Positions 42,462 through 54,300 of a stretch of 64,000 nt of DNA are shown in pieces. The position numbers and the translations under genes are program-made. Source of the DNA: Penium margaritaceum (taxonomy: Eukaryota > Streptophyta > Zygnematophyceae > Desmidiales > Peniaceae); contig SZWC01004890.1 of the NCBI GenBank assembly GCA_023375785.1, positions 15,227 to 79,226 of the forward strand, written 5' to 3'. Under the pieces are notes generated by a model that was given only the letters and a program-made list of their open reading frames with translations, was not told the DNA's origin and did not search any database. The stretch's first letter is position 1. Every line of letters starts with the position of its first letter.

Positions 42462-43337
42462 GGTGAGACCGTTCTCGCCGAGCTACACGGTAGAGACGCA
42501 GCAAAGCAGCAGCAATGAGCGTCACCGTTGCAGCCGATCCACAAGGATCTATGGACAACAGCCTCCTGTGGTCCACGTCACCTAGGTACAGCACGTGAGA
42601 GTGCATCAGTAGCAGCCACTAGAAGGAGCAGGCGACAATTTCTAGCAGCTACTTACATTGGCACCAGCAGCTGTGGCAGCAGGCCGCTGCCGCAGCAGGC
42701 AGGGAGGGGGGCAACAATAGTGCGCAGCAGCAGCAGCGCGCAGCAAGAGGAGCGCACAACAGCGTTGCATAGCAGCGAAAGAAGCAGCGGCGGGCAACAG
42801 TAGTGCATAGCAGCAGCAACATTGAGCAGCAACAGCAGCATACATCAGCAGCAGCAGCACCAGCATTACAGCAGAGCAGCAGCACAAGCAGTAGCACGTG
42901 GCGGCAATAGCGCGCAACAGCCACAAAACCCAGCAACAGCAGTAGCAGTGCGCAGCTGCTGCCACAGCTGCACACATAGCCACGCGGCTACTGCTGCAGG
43001 TGCGGATGCAGCAGCAGCAATAGCAACTGAGTGGAAGTTGCTAGAGCTTCCGCATAGCTTCCGTGCGGCTACTGCGGAGTAGCTGCCCCCTGCGCAGCAA
43101 GGCAACAACTGCGAGGATTGTCAAAAAACAGGGAGGGTTGTCCTAACGTCAGCATTTTTCTTGCTGACGTCATCAGATCCATGCTGACATCAGCAAACCC
43201 TTGCTCACGTCAGCACTTGCCTTTGTCGAATTTTTTGTTGGAAAATGCAAATTTTGATAGCGTTTCAACTCCTCAAGAAACGCTGATCGTTTTGGAATCC
43301 GACGAGTTTGACATCGCGGCCCATGCCGAGCGTTGAC
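42462..43337 (+). other. Copia G leader: CAG-rich tract then palindrome array
   Basis: 42,620-43,080 is dominated by CAG/GCA/CAA triplets, giving overlapping low-complexity frames on both strands. The array at 43,143-43,214 follows, then the probable gag start at 43,338. No conserved domain is encoded. Confidence 0.7.
43143..43214 (+). promoter_or_regulatory. Four GCTGACGTCAGC-type palindromes at exact 20-bp spacing
   Basis: Copies start at 43,143, 43,163, 43,183 and 43,203. Each is a variant of GCTGACGTCAGC, whose core TGACGTCA is the classic bZIP (CRE/TGA) binding site. The same array occurs at the same place in J. The function is inferred: an internal enhancer or an RNA structure. Confidence 0.6.
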
Positions 43338-44760
43338 ATGGCTCAGGCAAATGATAAGGGCAAAACACCACTAGATCCCTCTTCTTCCTCCTCAGGGGTC
43401 ATGAGCCCACGCTTGCAGGCTATTGAGGACTTGCGGAGCCAGCAGGAAGAGATGTGTTGTCTGCAGTAGCAGCAGACTGGCGCCATCCGTACACTCACTG
43501 AGCTTCTTTGTGGTCAGTCCACGGTCCCACGGCAGACCTCCGAGGGAGCGATTGGTGTCGCAGCCTCCGCAAAACAGTCAGCACTAGCACCGGTGACAGG
43601 AGCGGGATGCGACCCGCCATCTCTTGATCCTTGGGATGAGGACCCCGACGTGCCAGGTATGGAGGGCGTCTATTACGAGAGTGAGATTCGTGTGCTTCAG
43701 GAGCATCTCCGACAGCTTTAGACGAGCTCTCGGCCCCCACACACGTCTCGTTCCTTTCTTCCCGAGATTCGATCCTCGTTTGATCTCCATCCCAGCGACT
43801 TTCCTCTTCCTAGTGTCTTCCCCATCCCTTGTCCTTCTCAGCATGTGGTTGCTCTCCCTACGGTGCCCACCCAAGGACTTCGAGACACCGCCCCCACGGT
43901 ATGTCAGGACGGTTTTGACAACTGGGAGATCCTTTTCCAGGTTTGGGCTACTTTAGAGGAAGTGTGGTCCTACTACCACAGTCTGCATCAGATTACGGAT
44001 CGAGCACAGATGCTAACAACGGCCAGGGCGATGCGCGAACTCCTTTACGCCATGCCGCGCGAGAGCGTCGTAGACTTTCGCTCGTTCCTTAGAGAGGTCG
44101 GCACAGGCACAGGTGCCGATCCACGTGGATGCTTGGACCCGGCATTATGCTTGCTAGCTGCAAAGACGCACTCCACCCGCGCCGCCCACATTCGTGCTTT
44201 TCACTCCCTTCTTCCGGGACCTGCCGGGTCTGTAGCCGACTACTGGCAATGCGCCATGTGCATCTACACGCGCCTTGGGACCTCAGGAGGTACACAACTA
44301 TGGGCACTCCAAACGATCATGCTCGGGGTTCACCTTCAGCACGTAGACATCTTCACGAGGTATAGTGACGCCGTGCTTGAGCCCTTCTCCACCTCCCTGT
44401 AGCTTCTTCTTGGGGCGCATCAGCTTTTCCTCTAGGTGACTTCCGCTTGTGAGGCAGCCATGGGGAATGGAGTCCCCTTGCTGCAGTAGTCATCGCGTCA
44501 CAACCGACGTCCCTCTTGCACTCTACTCCTCCATCCTCTGGCACGTCCTCCTCTTCCTCTTTCACCCAATTACCCCGACTGAGATATAGGGTGTGGAGGC
44601 TGTAGCAAAGGGGAAGAAGGGGAGAGGCGCGGTTCGGGCCAGCAGAAGTCACAACAGCAGCAGTCATCGGGTAGTAGCAGTGGACGCTCTGTTCACTACT
44701 ACAACTGTGGAGGCGCTCATTGCTACATCGAGTGTCAGCAGCCGCTCGACTGGGCACGGA
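43338..44760 (+). pseudogene. Copia G gag remnant
   Basis: The probable start ATG is at 43,338 (MAQANDKGKT). Central block 43,845-44,402 contains DGFDNWEILFQVWATLEEVW, MRELLYAMPRESVVDFRSFL, YWQCAMCIYTRLGTSGGTQL. One CCHC knuckle (CGGAHCYIEC) lies near 44,700-44,740. Strongly similar to J and C gag. Interrupted. Confidence 0.75.
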
Positions 44761-45179
44761 TCACTCGCAGGCTTCAGGTTGCACATGCACTACGGTCTAC
44801 GTCGAGCAGCACATCCTCTAGGCATGTGGCAACCACGACTGCAGTAGTTCCCGCCTCACCACCGGCGAGCAGTGGTGACCCAGACCCACGTGACCACACC
44901 ATCGCCGACCTCCGTCACCTTCGCTTCGCTTTCAGGGAGGTGCAAGTGTGTTGTCACAGCCGGGTGGTCCACAGACTGTTTGTTCGTCTGTCCTTGTCAC
45001 TCGTGATGACTCGTGTGGGGGGGCACAGCTGGCATGTGATGACGATGGGCCTGACAATACCGATTGGATTCAAGAGTCTCGCCTTTATGCCCTTCTTCGT
45101 TCCTCCTTACCTATTGCCCAGCGCCCGTCTGAGGCCGAGTGTTCCATGGCCTGTTGTACAGTGACGTCCTCCAGTCGTG

Positions 45180-48100
45180 ATCCCGGTGGCACTTGGATCA
45201 TTGATTCTGGTGCCACTCATCACATGACCTGCTGGCGTTGTGGCTTTGCCGTTCTCGATACGGTTGCGTCTGTTCTCTCTGTCCGCACATGCTCTGGTCA
45301 GTCCTTGCCAGTCCACGGTGTTGGAATTGTGTGCTTCCATGGTGCTTTTTGTGCCTGATCTTGAGCTCAGTTTGCTTTCTGTACGTGCATGTACACTGAT
45401 GGGACTCTATTTCTAGCACACTGTAGACTCCGCGACGGTGACTGCTATTGACACCCATAGCGTTGTTCTTCGTGCCTCTGTTGTGGATGACCTGCATCGC
45501 GTCTCTTGGATTTCTCCTTCTCCTTGTTCCCCCTCCCCTCCTGCTCATGTTTTTGTCAATGGCGCTTTGTCTGCTGAGCACCAGCAATTGCTTCATGGTC
45601 GGCTATGTCATGTGGGCTCCGACACTGTGTCAAAGCTCATTCAGACATAGCCCGCCCTCGGTCTTGACGCGGCTTCCTTCAAGAAGCCGCCCAAGACCGA
45701 CTCTCTCTTCTACGCTCAGGGTAAGATACATCGTTGCACCTACCTTGACTCTCATTCTCGCGCACTTCGCCCTCTTGAGTTAGTCCATTCAAATCTTCTC
45801 GGTCCACTCCCTATCGAGTATTTGACCGATCTGGGTCGATACGTCCTAACCCTGACTGATGACTTGACTCATATGCGGTGGGTCTACATCTTGCGCCAGA
45901 AGAGTGATGTTGCTCTTGCTGTTTGTCTCTGGCTAGTAATGGCTGAGCGTCAGTCCCGCCACACACTGCACACCTTCCGCTCGGATCGTGGCGGCGAGTT
46001 TCTTGGTGAGATGGATAGTCTCTTCGCCAAGCACAGGGTTTTTCACCAGGTCTCCACTCCTGCTACTCCTCAGCAGAACGGTGTCTCTGAGCGCTCCAAC
46101 CGCACCATAGAGGATGTAGTTCGCGCTATGCGGTTTGAGTACGGTCTCTTGGAGTCCTTCGCCTTTGAAGTATTTGCCTACATGACTTGGGTCTTGAACC
46201 GCCTCCCGCACGGTCCCCTTCCGGACCACATCACACCGTACAAGCTCTGGTTTGGCCACAGTGCTAACCTGCACCTCGCTTGCGTCTGGGGGTCCTTGGC
46301 TTCTGTGTGGTACACCGAGGACCAGCAAGCGTCCAAGGTCTCACCGCGGGGTCGCTTGCATGCCTTCATATGCATGTCCTTGCGGTCGAAGGCGTGGATT
46401 TTTCGGGATCCTGCTCATCGTCGCATTGTTGAGTCACGCAACGCGCTCTTCTTTGAGTCCCTCACCTACCATGATCTGACATCGATCATGTCGATGTCCG
46501 CCACGCACGTTTCCACGTGTGAGGCTTCTCCACAGATTGGGGAGTCTGAGCCTGCGAGCCCCTCTCGCTCGGCTGATGTGTCCGTTTGAGCTCCCTCCAC
46601 TTCTCGGTCTCCAGCTCTTGATGATCCAGCAATCATTGCTGATGGCATAGAGACCTCTCTAGCACAGCTAGTTTTTACCCTTTTTCCCTCGCACCTCACA
46701 GGTACCCATGATCATGTACCTGTGTCCGCCATTACTCCTGCCTCTATGCATGGTCCTACCTCACCTGCTCTTATTTTCACCCAGTCCCGTGTCTCCCACG
46801 CACGCATCTCCTCGCACGACATCACCAGCTCTTTTGCCTCAAACCCTCACCAGCTGTAGTCGTGCCTGTCTCTAAGCCTGAGGTGTGCCCCTCGAGCCCA
46901 GGTTACTCACGTGAGCCCGGCGGTCGTCTTCGACCATTGGACTCCGGAGTCTAGCGAGTGTCAGGTCCCGCACCTAGGCGCTCCACTCGCACCATCGCGA
47001 GTGGCGATCCTGGCACAAAGACCCTAGGCCTGAGTGTCCCCACTGAGCACACACAGGTACATCCAACGTGCCCCGTAGGGCACGATCTTGTCACTCGCAA
47101 GTTTCATATCTCTTGTGATGCAGAAGCTGACCTTGTGGTTGTCAAACCTAGCACTTAGGCTCTTGCCACTCAGATTTCTCCCTCTATGATGCCTGACCTG
47201 AGCACACTGAGGGAATCTCTCTCATCACAGGATGCTGATGCCTTGCATGCTGCCTACAAGGATGAGGTTTGCGCCATCCAAGAGCACGGATTTTATGAGC
47301 TAGTCGACCTTCCACATGGAATGAAGGCTATTTAGGTAAAGTAGGTCTTTCGCAAGAAAGTGAAGCTGGATGGCTCACTGGAATGCCATAAGGCTCGCTT
47401 GGTCGTCAATGGGTACTCTCAGATCGAGGGCATCGATTGCACTCACACCTTTGCCCCTGTCGGCCGCATGACCTCAGCTCGCGCTCTGTTTGATGTAGCG
47501 GCTCAGCATGACTGGTAATTGCATTTGATGGACATGAAGAAATGCGCTCCTCCATGGCTCTTTGGATGAGAAGATTTACATGGCTCAACCACCTAGCTTT
47601 GAGGATGGTGAAAAGGTTTGGCGCTTGTGCAAGTCCTTATACGCCCTCAAGTAGTCTCCTCGGTGTTGAAACCAGGAGATCACAGGCGCCCTGACTCGTG
47701 TGAGATATGCACAGAGCAAGGCAGATCCCTCTCTCTTCATCCAACGTACCCCTGAGCGGTTCACCGCCATCTTGGTCTATGTCAATGACCTTCTGATTGC
47801 GTCTCATTCATTGGAGGCCGTGAAGGAGGCCAAGGCCGTCCTCCGGACTGGCTATAGGATGAAGGACCTTGGCCCTGCAGCGGTGTTTCTTGGCATGGAG
47901 ATCGTGCGAGACCACAGTTGTCTGACACTACTGCTGCATCACGCCTGATACGCACGTGTTGTAAGGGAGCACTTCAGCGACCTCCTTGGCACAGTGCCCA
48001 CAACCTCCACACCTCTCACACCCGACAAGCGATGCCGTGAAGGTGGATGATCCCACACAGCTGGGGGAGATAATGGATGTGACCTTGTACCTCCGTCTTA

Positions 48101-48560
48101 TCGGATCTCTTATGTACCTGGCCAATACCACACGCCGTGACATCGCCTTCGCCGTCAACCTCCTTGTATGGTTTTTACAGACTCCACACGCAAGAGCCCT
48201 TCATGCGACTGTGCGAGTGGTGCGGTATGAGATCTCCACACCGTACCTCGGACTCTGCTTTTCCCGACAGTGTTTGGTGGTCCTTGACGGCTATACCGAC
48301 AGCTACTGGGCCTGGACTCCAGATGGACGCAATCACACCGGTTACGTGTTCCTTCTCGGTGGTACCGTTGTGCCCTGGCACAGCGGGAAGCAGGGCTACA
48401 TTTCACGTAGCTCATCGGAGGCAGAGTATGTTGTTGTGGGTGCAGGGGCCGCTGAGGCAGTATGGCCGCAGCACCTGTTCCTTGAGCTGGGTCACTTAGT
48501 ACCTGCCATTGTGCTTCGCTGTGACAACTAGAGTGCTCTTGCGATTGCGGAAAACTCTGG
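45180..48560 (+). pseudogene. Copia G pol remnants: protease, integrase, RT, RNase H
   Basis: Protease GTWIIDSGATHHMTCW near 45,188-45,235. GAG-pre-integrase HGRLCHVGSDTVSKLI near 45,595-45,645. Integrase core 45,822-46,240 with MRWVYILRQKSDVALAVCLW, FRSDRGGEFLGEM and NGVSERSNRTIEDVVRAMRF. RT: GMKAI-type start near 47,320, then VYVNDLLIASHSLEAVKEAK and FLGMEIVRDHS at 47,780-47,920. RNase H: RLIGSLMYLANTTRRDIAFA and DSYWAWTPDGRNHTGYVFLL, then SRSSSEAEYVVVGAGAAEAV at 48,090-48,470. Copia order throughout. Many interruptions. Confidence 0.8.
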
Positions 48561-48848
48561 TGTCTTTCACGCTCGTACGAAGCACATTGCGGTTGAGCAT
48601 CACCTTTTGGTGGAGCAACACGTGATCTCCATCATATGGGTTGGCACTAACATGCAGCGTGCTGATTTCTTTGACGAAGGCAGTATTACGCTGAAAGTTT
48701 CTGGTGGTCATTCAATCTGTTGGGCTTCGCCCCTTCTCTCAGAGTGGTTGAGTGTGGGTTGTTCCTGTGTTTGTATCACATCAATCTTTGCACTCGTTGT
48801 TGTACTCATCACAGTGCTGTAAGTGTATGGACGTGCGTACCATCGGGT

Positions 48849-48858
48849 CATGGGGGAG
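48849..48858 (+). other. Polypurine tract of copia G
   Basis: CATGGGGGAG-type purine run directly before the 3' LTR, the same motif as in E. Confidence 0.75.
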
Positions 48859-49501
48859 TGTTGTGATTTGTGACGTTCCTGTCGACCTGTCCGGTTTACT
48901 CTGGCCACTCGGCCGTGTCCATACCCGTGCAGATCCTTGATGCAGACCCTGGTGGTACCGGTGCGTCATCTGGTGGTGGACTACAAGCTTGGAGCTGACC
49001 GACGACCGTCCTAGAGCTCAAGATGTTGCCTGAGACCTCCTACAGTTTTTTTGTCAGCACATGGGAGTTTATCAATGGACTGGCCGTGGGCCCGATTTGC
49101 ATGTTTTGCATTGTGTGTCTACTCTTTGATGCCGGATGCATGCATGTGACCAGTAGTAGCGTCCGGTTTGTGATTCTGAACGTTTAGGTTTGGACGGCGT
49201 AGAGTTCTGACATGTCCGCGCTGAGTTACTACCAAAACAGTGGTTTTGGCCGGTTTTAGGACAGATCTTGTGCTACCGCGTGCGACACCCGTTGTGCGCC
49301 GCGGCAGGTACTTATGTCATGTACCTGTCATTTGTCATTTCTCTCTGCAAATTCTATTGAAGCATTATGACATTTTGCCTTGTATCTCCTAACCAGACCC
49401 TTGCCGTTGTGTGTATGACTTGTGAATGTCGTCACTGTCTGACCAGGCACTGACTCCTAGTCAATGGTTGTGTCGCTAGGAAGCTTCCATGCATCTTCTC
49501 A
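48859..49501 (+). repeat. 3' LTR of copia G
   Basis: 643 bp, homologous to 41,806-42,449. Followed at once by GTGAC, the right target duplication. Confidence 0.93.
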
Positions 49502-49506
49502 GTGAC

Positions 49507-50470
49507 ATCAATGTGAGTGTGTTGTGTGTGTCGGCTGTGGGTCTTGTGGGAGTGTTGGTTTGTCTGTCACAGACACGTAGTGACCTTTTGCCTCGTTGCA
49601 CATCCCACACATCACTGATGCAGGTGACTAAGGGATGAGAGATGTTGCCGCCGGCGTGTTCACTTTCACTGAGACATGGCTGTGGACCATTGGAACCTCA
49701 GCGTCACATCAGACAATGCTATGTTGTTACCTGCAGACTTGGTGCTAGATCTAGTCACACCGTGGTTGTTATCTATAATGGATACGGTATTATCTGATTG
49801 AGGATGACAAAAGAGGGGGGAATGGGTTCGCATCGCAGGTTTGAGCATTGAGCGACAAGCTAGAGGGAGCTCGCTGCTTACTCACTCGCTTCGCTCATCT
49901 CCCTCTCCCGACAAACAAGACCTTTGTTCTTTGTGACTCATTTCGTCGCGTCAAAACCTCACCACGCACTCTGCGCTCTATGGCTATTTGCCACTGTTGA
50001 GGTCTGTTTCTCATTGACTCTCTCGTGTCTCACACATCAATACCTTCGTGTCTTACACCATTTAGGAGTGGGTAGCTGAGTCCTTGTCCCTTACTACATG
50101 CTGCCAGATTTTCATGTGAAAACTCCCTTCAAAGACTGGTCGAACATTCCATATTCTTTTTGTTGATGCTTTGCAAAATGACTTTGCCATGTGTACTTCT
50201 CGCCTAGGTGGTTGCGCTTAGGTCCAAAATAATCCGCTGCCCATGGTTTCGGTCGATTTATACGCGCTGTCCATAGTCAAAAACGACATGACAACGGTGC
50301 CCATGTTTTCAAATTTCCGTCCAAAAACGGAATTCGACTTCGCTCTCGAGATCGGCGACTGCCGACCTCGAGAGCAAAATCGGCGACTTCTAACACCGGC
50401 CGAGCCGATGTCAGAAGTTACCATGTTGTGAGTTTTGGAGTTCGCAACTACAAACTCGCGACAGGGTAAC
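49507..50470 (+). other. Degenerate LTR-element flank between G and I
   Basis: The DNA right of G has a TGTGGGAGTGTTGG motif at 49,545-49,558 that resembles a copia polypurine tract plus LTR start (compare E at 34,600-34,613). G may have entered the 3' end of an older copia element. Further right, 50,107-50,470 shows short inverted motifs such as GCTCTCGAGATCGG/CCGACCTCGAGAGC near 50,342-50,375 but no gene. Nothing else is supported. Confidence 0.3.
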
Positions 50471-51339
50471 TGTAACGGGTCGAGTCTCTAGCTCTTGCTC
50501 TGAAGTCGTTGTCGGAGTTCGCAGAATGGCGTTCTCAGTCCGCGTCACGGGTTAACCCCCTTCGCAAGACTGAGCGGCAATCGTCATTAACGACCCAGAG
50601 CAGGGAGACTCAAATACTTCGAGTCTCCGGAGGCCCATTTCCGTTTTTAACCAAACCCCTGGTTTTGGGACCCAAACCGGGGGTTTTTACCTCGAACTCA
50701 TGTGTTTGCACGAGTTATTTCATTTTTTTATGTCGAAGTTCATCGTAAACAAACTTTGATATAAGTTTTGTCGTCCTGGAGCAAAATCGTCGCGTGCGAC
50801 GCACGCTGGCGATTTTGCGCCAGCTATTTCGACCTCACCCTCGCTCCCCCTATCCCTCGTCCTCTCTTGCTCGTTTGCAAGGAGGGCAAGGGGGGGTGAG
50901 GGCACGAGGATCACCCTTGAGGCCCTCGTGGCCCCTCAGCTGCCGATCGGGCTGAGGCCGCGATCAGCGGCTGGCGGCTGGCGGCTGGCCGGCCGGTGGC
51001 CGGCCGGTTACTTGGCCGGCCGCCCGCCATCCAACCGGCCGGCAGCGAGCTGGCCAACGGCCAGCGAATTGCTGGCCGCCGGCCAGCCCTCGCTGACGCG
51101 AGGGGTGGTGCGCAACCACCCCTCGCTTCAGCGAGGAGGGAGGGCCGAAGCGGCCCTCCCGCTTCATTCCTCCCCACTTATTATGGACCGTCCCGGTTCA
51201 TGAACAACAAGCAGGATTGTCAGTCAGTGATTCATCAACATTGTGAAAGAAAATTAATAATTTCAATCACCAGCTCAACATGAACACATGCATGGTACTT
51301 AGACCTAAGCTGCAGCTTGTAGGTCAGCACGGCTAGCGG
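50471..51339 (-). repeat. 3' LTR of gypsy I
   Basis: Its first 490 bases are collinear with the two parts of the 5' LTR (59,483-59,658 and 60,188-60,532). The plus-strand left edge is TGTAACGGG. The right edge is placed by the polypurine tract and is uncertain by up to 100 bases. The interior from 50,960 is extremely GC-rich with repeated GGCCGGCC palindromes and a strong foldback at 51,088-51,136. Confidence 0.75.
51088..51136. repeat. Strong GC foldback in the LTR of gypsy I
   Basis: Outer arms CCTCGCTGA and TCAGCGAGG, inner arms CGAGGGGTGGT and ACCACCCCTCG, a 2-base bulge on each side and loop GCGCA. Confidence 0.85.
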
Positions 51340-51353
51340 CCTCCCCCTTTTAG
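51340..51353 (-). other. Polypurine tract of gypsy I
   Basis: The minus strand reads CTAAAAGGGGGAGG, downstream of the integrase and chromodomain part. Confidence 0.55.
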
Positions 51354-54300
51354 GCTGGAGCGTCCGCGCGACAACCATGTTGGGCCTCCCCAACCTCCTA
51401 TGGTCGTTGTCCATGAATGCCCCGTGGGAATGTTGTTCACTTTTCCCGCGTTCAGGTGGTACCTCCTGCCACGCGTCGATCTGTGCGAGCTGCAATCTCG
51501 CTCCAATACTCGTTGACCACCCCTGTGGGCAACCGAGATTCGGACTCCCATGAATTATGTGCAGGTCCACAACCGTCCCTGACAGCGCACGACCGAAGAG
51601 TACGCTCTCGGTGATGGAGTAGGCGAAGGACCTCGTATTGGCCATCGGCAGCCAGGACAGCTGGCGGTGGCCAAACGGTTCCTTCTGCCGTGTATGGAGC
51701 TAGCAGGCTCACATAAAACACGTCATGTATCTTCATACTCGGCCAAAGTAGCAATCGTTATGCCACTAGCCCGATGCGTGCTACAATGGGAAATGGCCCA
51801 ATCCACTTCGGTAGAAGTTTTCTTGCCCCTGGCGACCTCAGCCGAAGGTTTTTACTGCTAAGCAGCACTTTGTCACCGATGTCAAACGAGACCTCCCGGC
51901 GACCTTTGTCGGCATATGCCTTTTGTCGTTGCCGAGTTGCTTGAAGGTGACCCTTCGCATCCTGTAACAAGGAGTCGATACGCTCGGCAAAGGCTTGAGC
52001 GGAAGGAACCTGCCCTCCTGTACTCCCACTCTTCACCAATGAAGAGGGTACCACTGGATGCCGACCACTGTTCAACATGAACGGTGTGAACTGTGTGGAC
52101 TTGTTCACCGAGTTGTTCACCGCAAACTCTGTCGGTGCTAGGAATTCGTCCCAATCATGCATGGCAGGGTCCACATACATGCGAAGCATCTGCTCTAGAG
52201 TGTGATTCATGCGCTTTGTTTGTCCGTCAGTTTGAAGGTGAAATGCTGTCGACATTTGCGACTCACTGCCGAAGTACTCGTGCATCTTTTGCCAGAACTT
52301 ACTAGCAAATTTTCCATCTCGATCGAAGATAATGCGCAACGGCAAGCCGTGGTACTTTACGACACCCTCAAAGAAGAGACGAGCTGTCTCCTCTGCGTTC
52401 ACATCAGTGGTTGTAGGAATGAAGTGTGTCATCTTCGTCAAAAGATCCACAACCACTAGTATTGCATCATGGCCACGGGCCGTGTCCAGAAGACCAGTAA
52501 TGAAGTCCATGCTGACGCACTCCCATGGAGTCCCAGGAATGGGAAGCTGTTGGAGGAGTCCAGCAGGCTTCTTGTTACTAGCCTTATTCCGAAGACATGG
52601 GTCGNATCTCGATCGGAGATAATGCGCAACGGCAAGCCGTGGTACTTTACGACACCCTCAAAGAAGAGACGAGCTGTCTCCTCTGCGTTCACATCAGTGG
52701 TTGTAGGAATGAAGTGTGTCATCTTCGTCAAAAGATCCACAACCACTAGTATTGCATCATGGCCACGGGCCGTGTCCAGAAGACCAGTAATGAAGTCCAT
52801 GCTGACGCACTCCCATGGAGTCCCAGGAATGGGAAGCTGTTGGAGGAGTCCAGCACACTTCTTGTTGCTAGCCTTATTCCAAAGACATGGGTCGCATGTC
52901 ATGCAATACTTACGGACATCAACACTCCACCCTGGCCACCAATAGTGGTTTGAGAGTGCCTGTCCGGTCTTTCGGGGTCCCACATGACCCGCTACCGGCA
53001 GGTCGTGGAACTGGGAGATAACCTTTGCTCAAAGGTCTCCCGAGTTTACCACAACAACTTGTTCTCCATGCCAGAAGATTCCTGCGGCCTCCACCAAGCC
53101 GTACTTGTCCAGATTTCGAGAGTCTTGAAACCGAGAGTCCACACAGTATCGCATTCGGATCCTATTTACAAAACCATTGTAATGGATAATCTCTCGTGGT
53201 GGTTGCTGCAGAGGTGCAGGGTGATCTGGTGGTAGTAATGTTGCTGTTGCAATGGCCATAAAACACCCACTGACCTCGGATGTTGCTTTAATTTCCACAG
53301 GCTGTCAGCTTAGTGGATCAGCCACATTGATGTGTCCTAGCCGATATTCCCATGTGAACGAGAGTCGACTAAGGTATTCACTCTAACGCGCCTGCCGTCT
53401 TGACAGGTTTGGTTGCATTTGGAAAAACACCAATGGATTATGGTCGCTCACGACCGTCACACCCCCTTCAACACCCTCGAGGTAGCAGCGCCACATCTTG
53501 AAAGCATGTACTACCACAAGGAGCTCTTGATCCCCATTCGTGTACCGCGTTTCCGCGGGAATGAGCCTCTGGCTCTCATACGCAACTAGGTGACCGTTCT
53601 GCATGAGGACGGCTCCGAGTCCTACTACCGACGCATCACATCGAACCTCCCACAGTTGCGATGGATCTGGAAGAGCTAGGACGAGCGCCGTGGATAGGAG
53701 CTCTTTGACATTGAGAAAATCGTTCTCGCAATCAGATGTCCATTCCCAAGGCACGTCTTTTCGCGTGAGCCTGGTAAGCAGTGCTACCAGGGTCGAATAC
53801 CCTTGCAGAAATCGTCGAAAGTAGTTTGTAAGGCCGAGGAAAGACCGTATCTGCCCAACATTCTCGGGACGTTGTCAGTCCACAACGGCTTGGACCTTTC
53901 GTGGGTCGACACGGATGTCGTCTTTGCCGACGATGTGTCCAAGGTATTCGAGTTCATCTTGTGCAAACTTGCACTTGCTCACTTTCGCATAGAACTTCTA
54001 TTCCCGAAGGAAACCAGGATGTTTCGCATAGAACTTCTGTTCTGCGCGACAACTTCGTGCAGATGTTCTATGTGCTCTTCCATTGATTTGGAGAAAACCA
54101 GGATGTTGTCCAGGTAAACCAAGACAAATTGTCCGAGTTGCTTGGCGAACGTTCGGTTCATTTCTCCTCGGAAGGTTGTCGGGGCATTCGTAAGCCCAAA
54201 GCATAATACTCGGAACTGATAGTGTCCCATGTGCGTTCGAAACGCGGTTTTCGGCACATCATCTTCCGTGATGCGGATTTGATGGTACCCTTGAGACAAA

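Larger units (their letters stand above)
41806..49501 (+). mobile_element. Ty1/copia LTR retrotransposon fossil G, complete end to end
   Basis: LTRs 41,806-42,449 and 48,859-49,501 are flanked by the 5-bp target duplication GTGAC (41,801-41,805 and 49,502-49,506). Between them lie the primer-binding site (42,450-42,461), CAG-rich leader, palindrome array, gag, protease, integrase, RT, RNase H and polypurine tract. Same family as C, J and the solo LTR at 57,278. The LTRs differ by eye at about one base in ten, so this is an old insertion. Structurally whole but coding-broken in roughly ten or more places. Confidence 0.93.
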
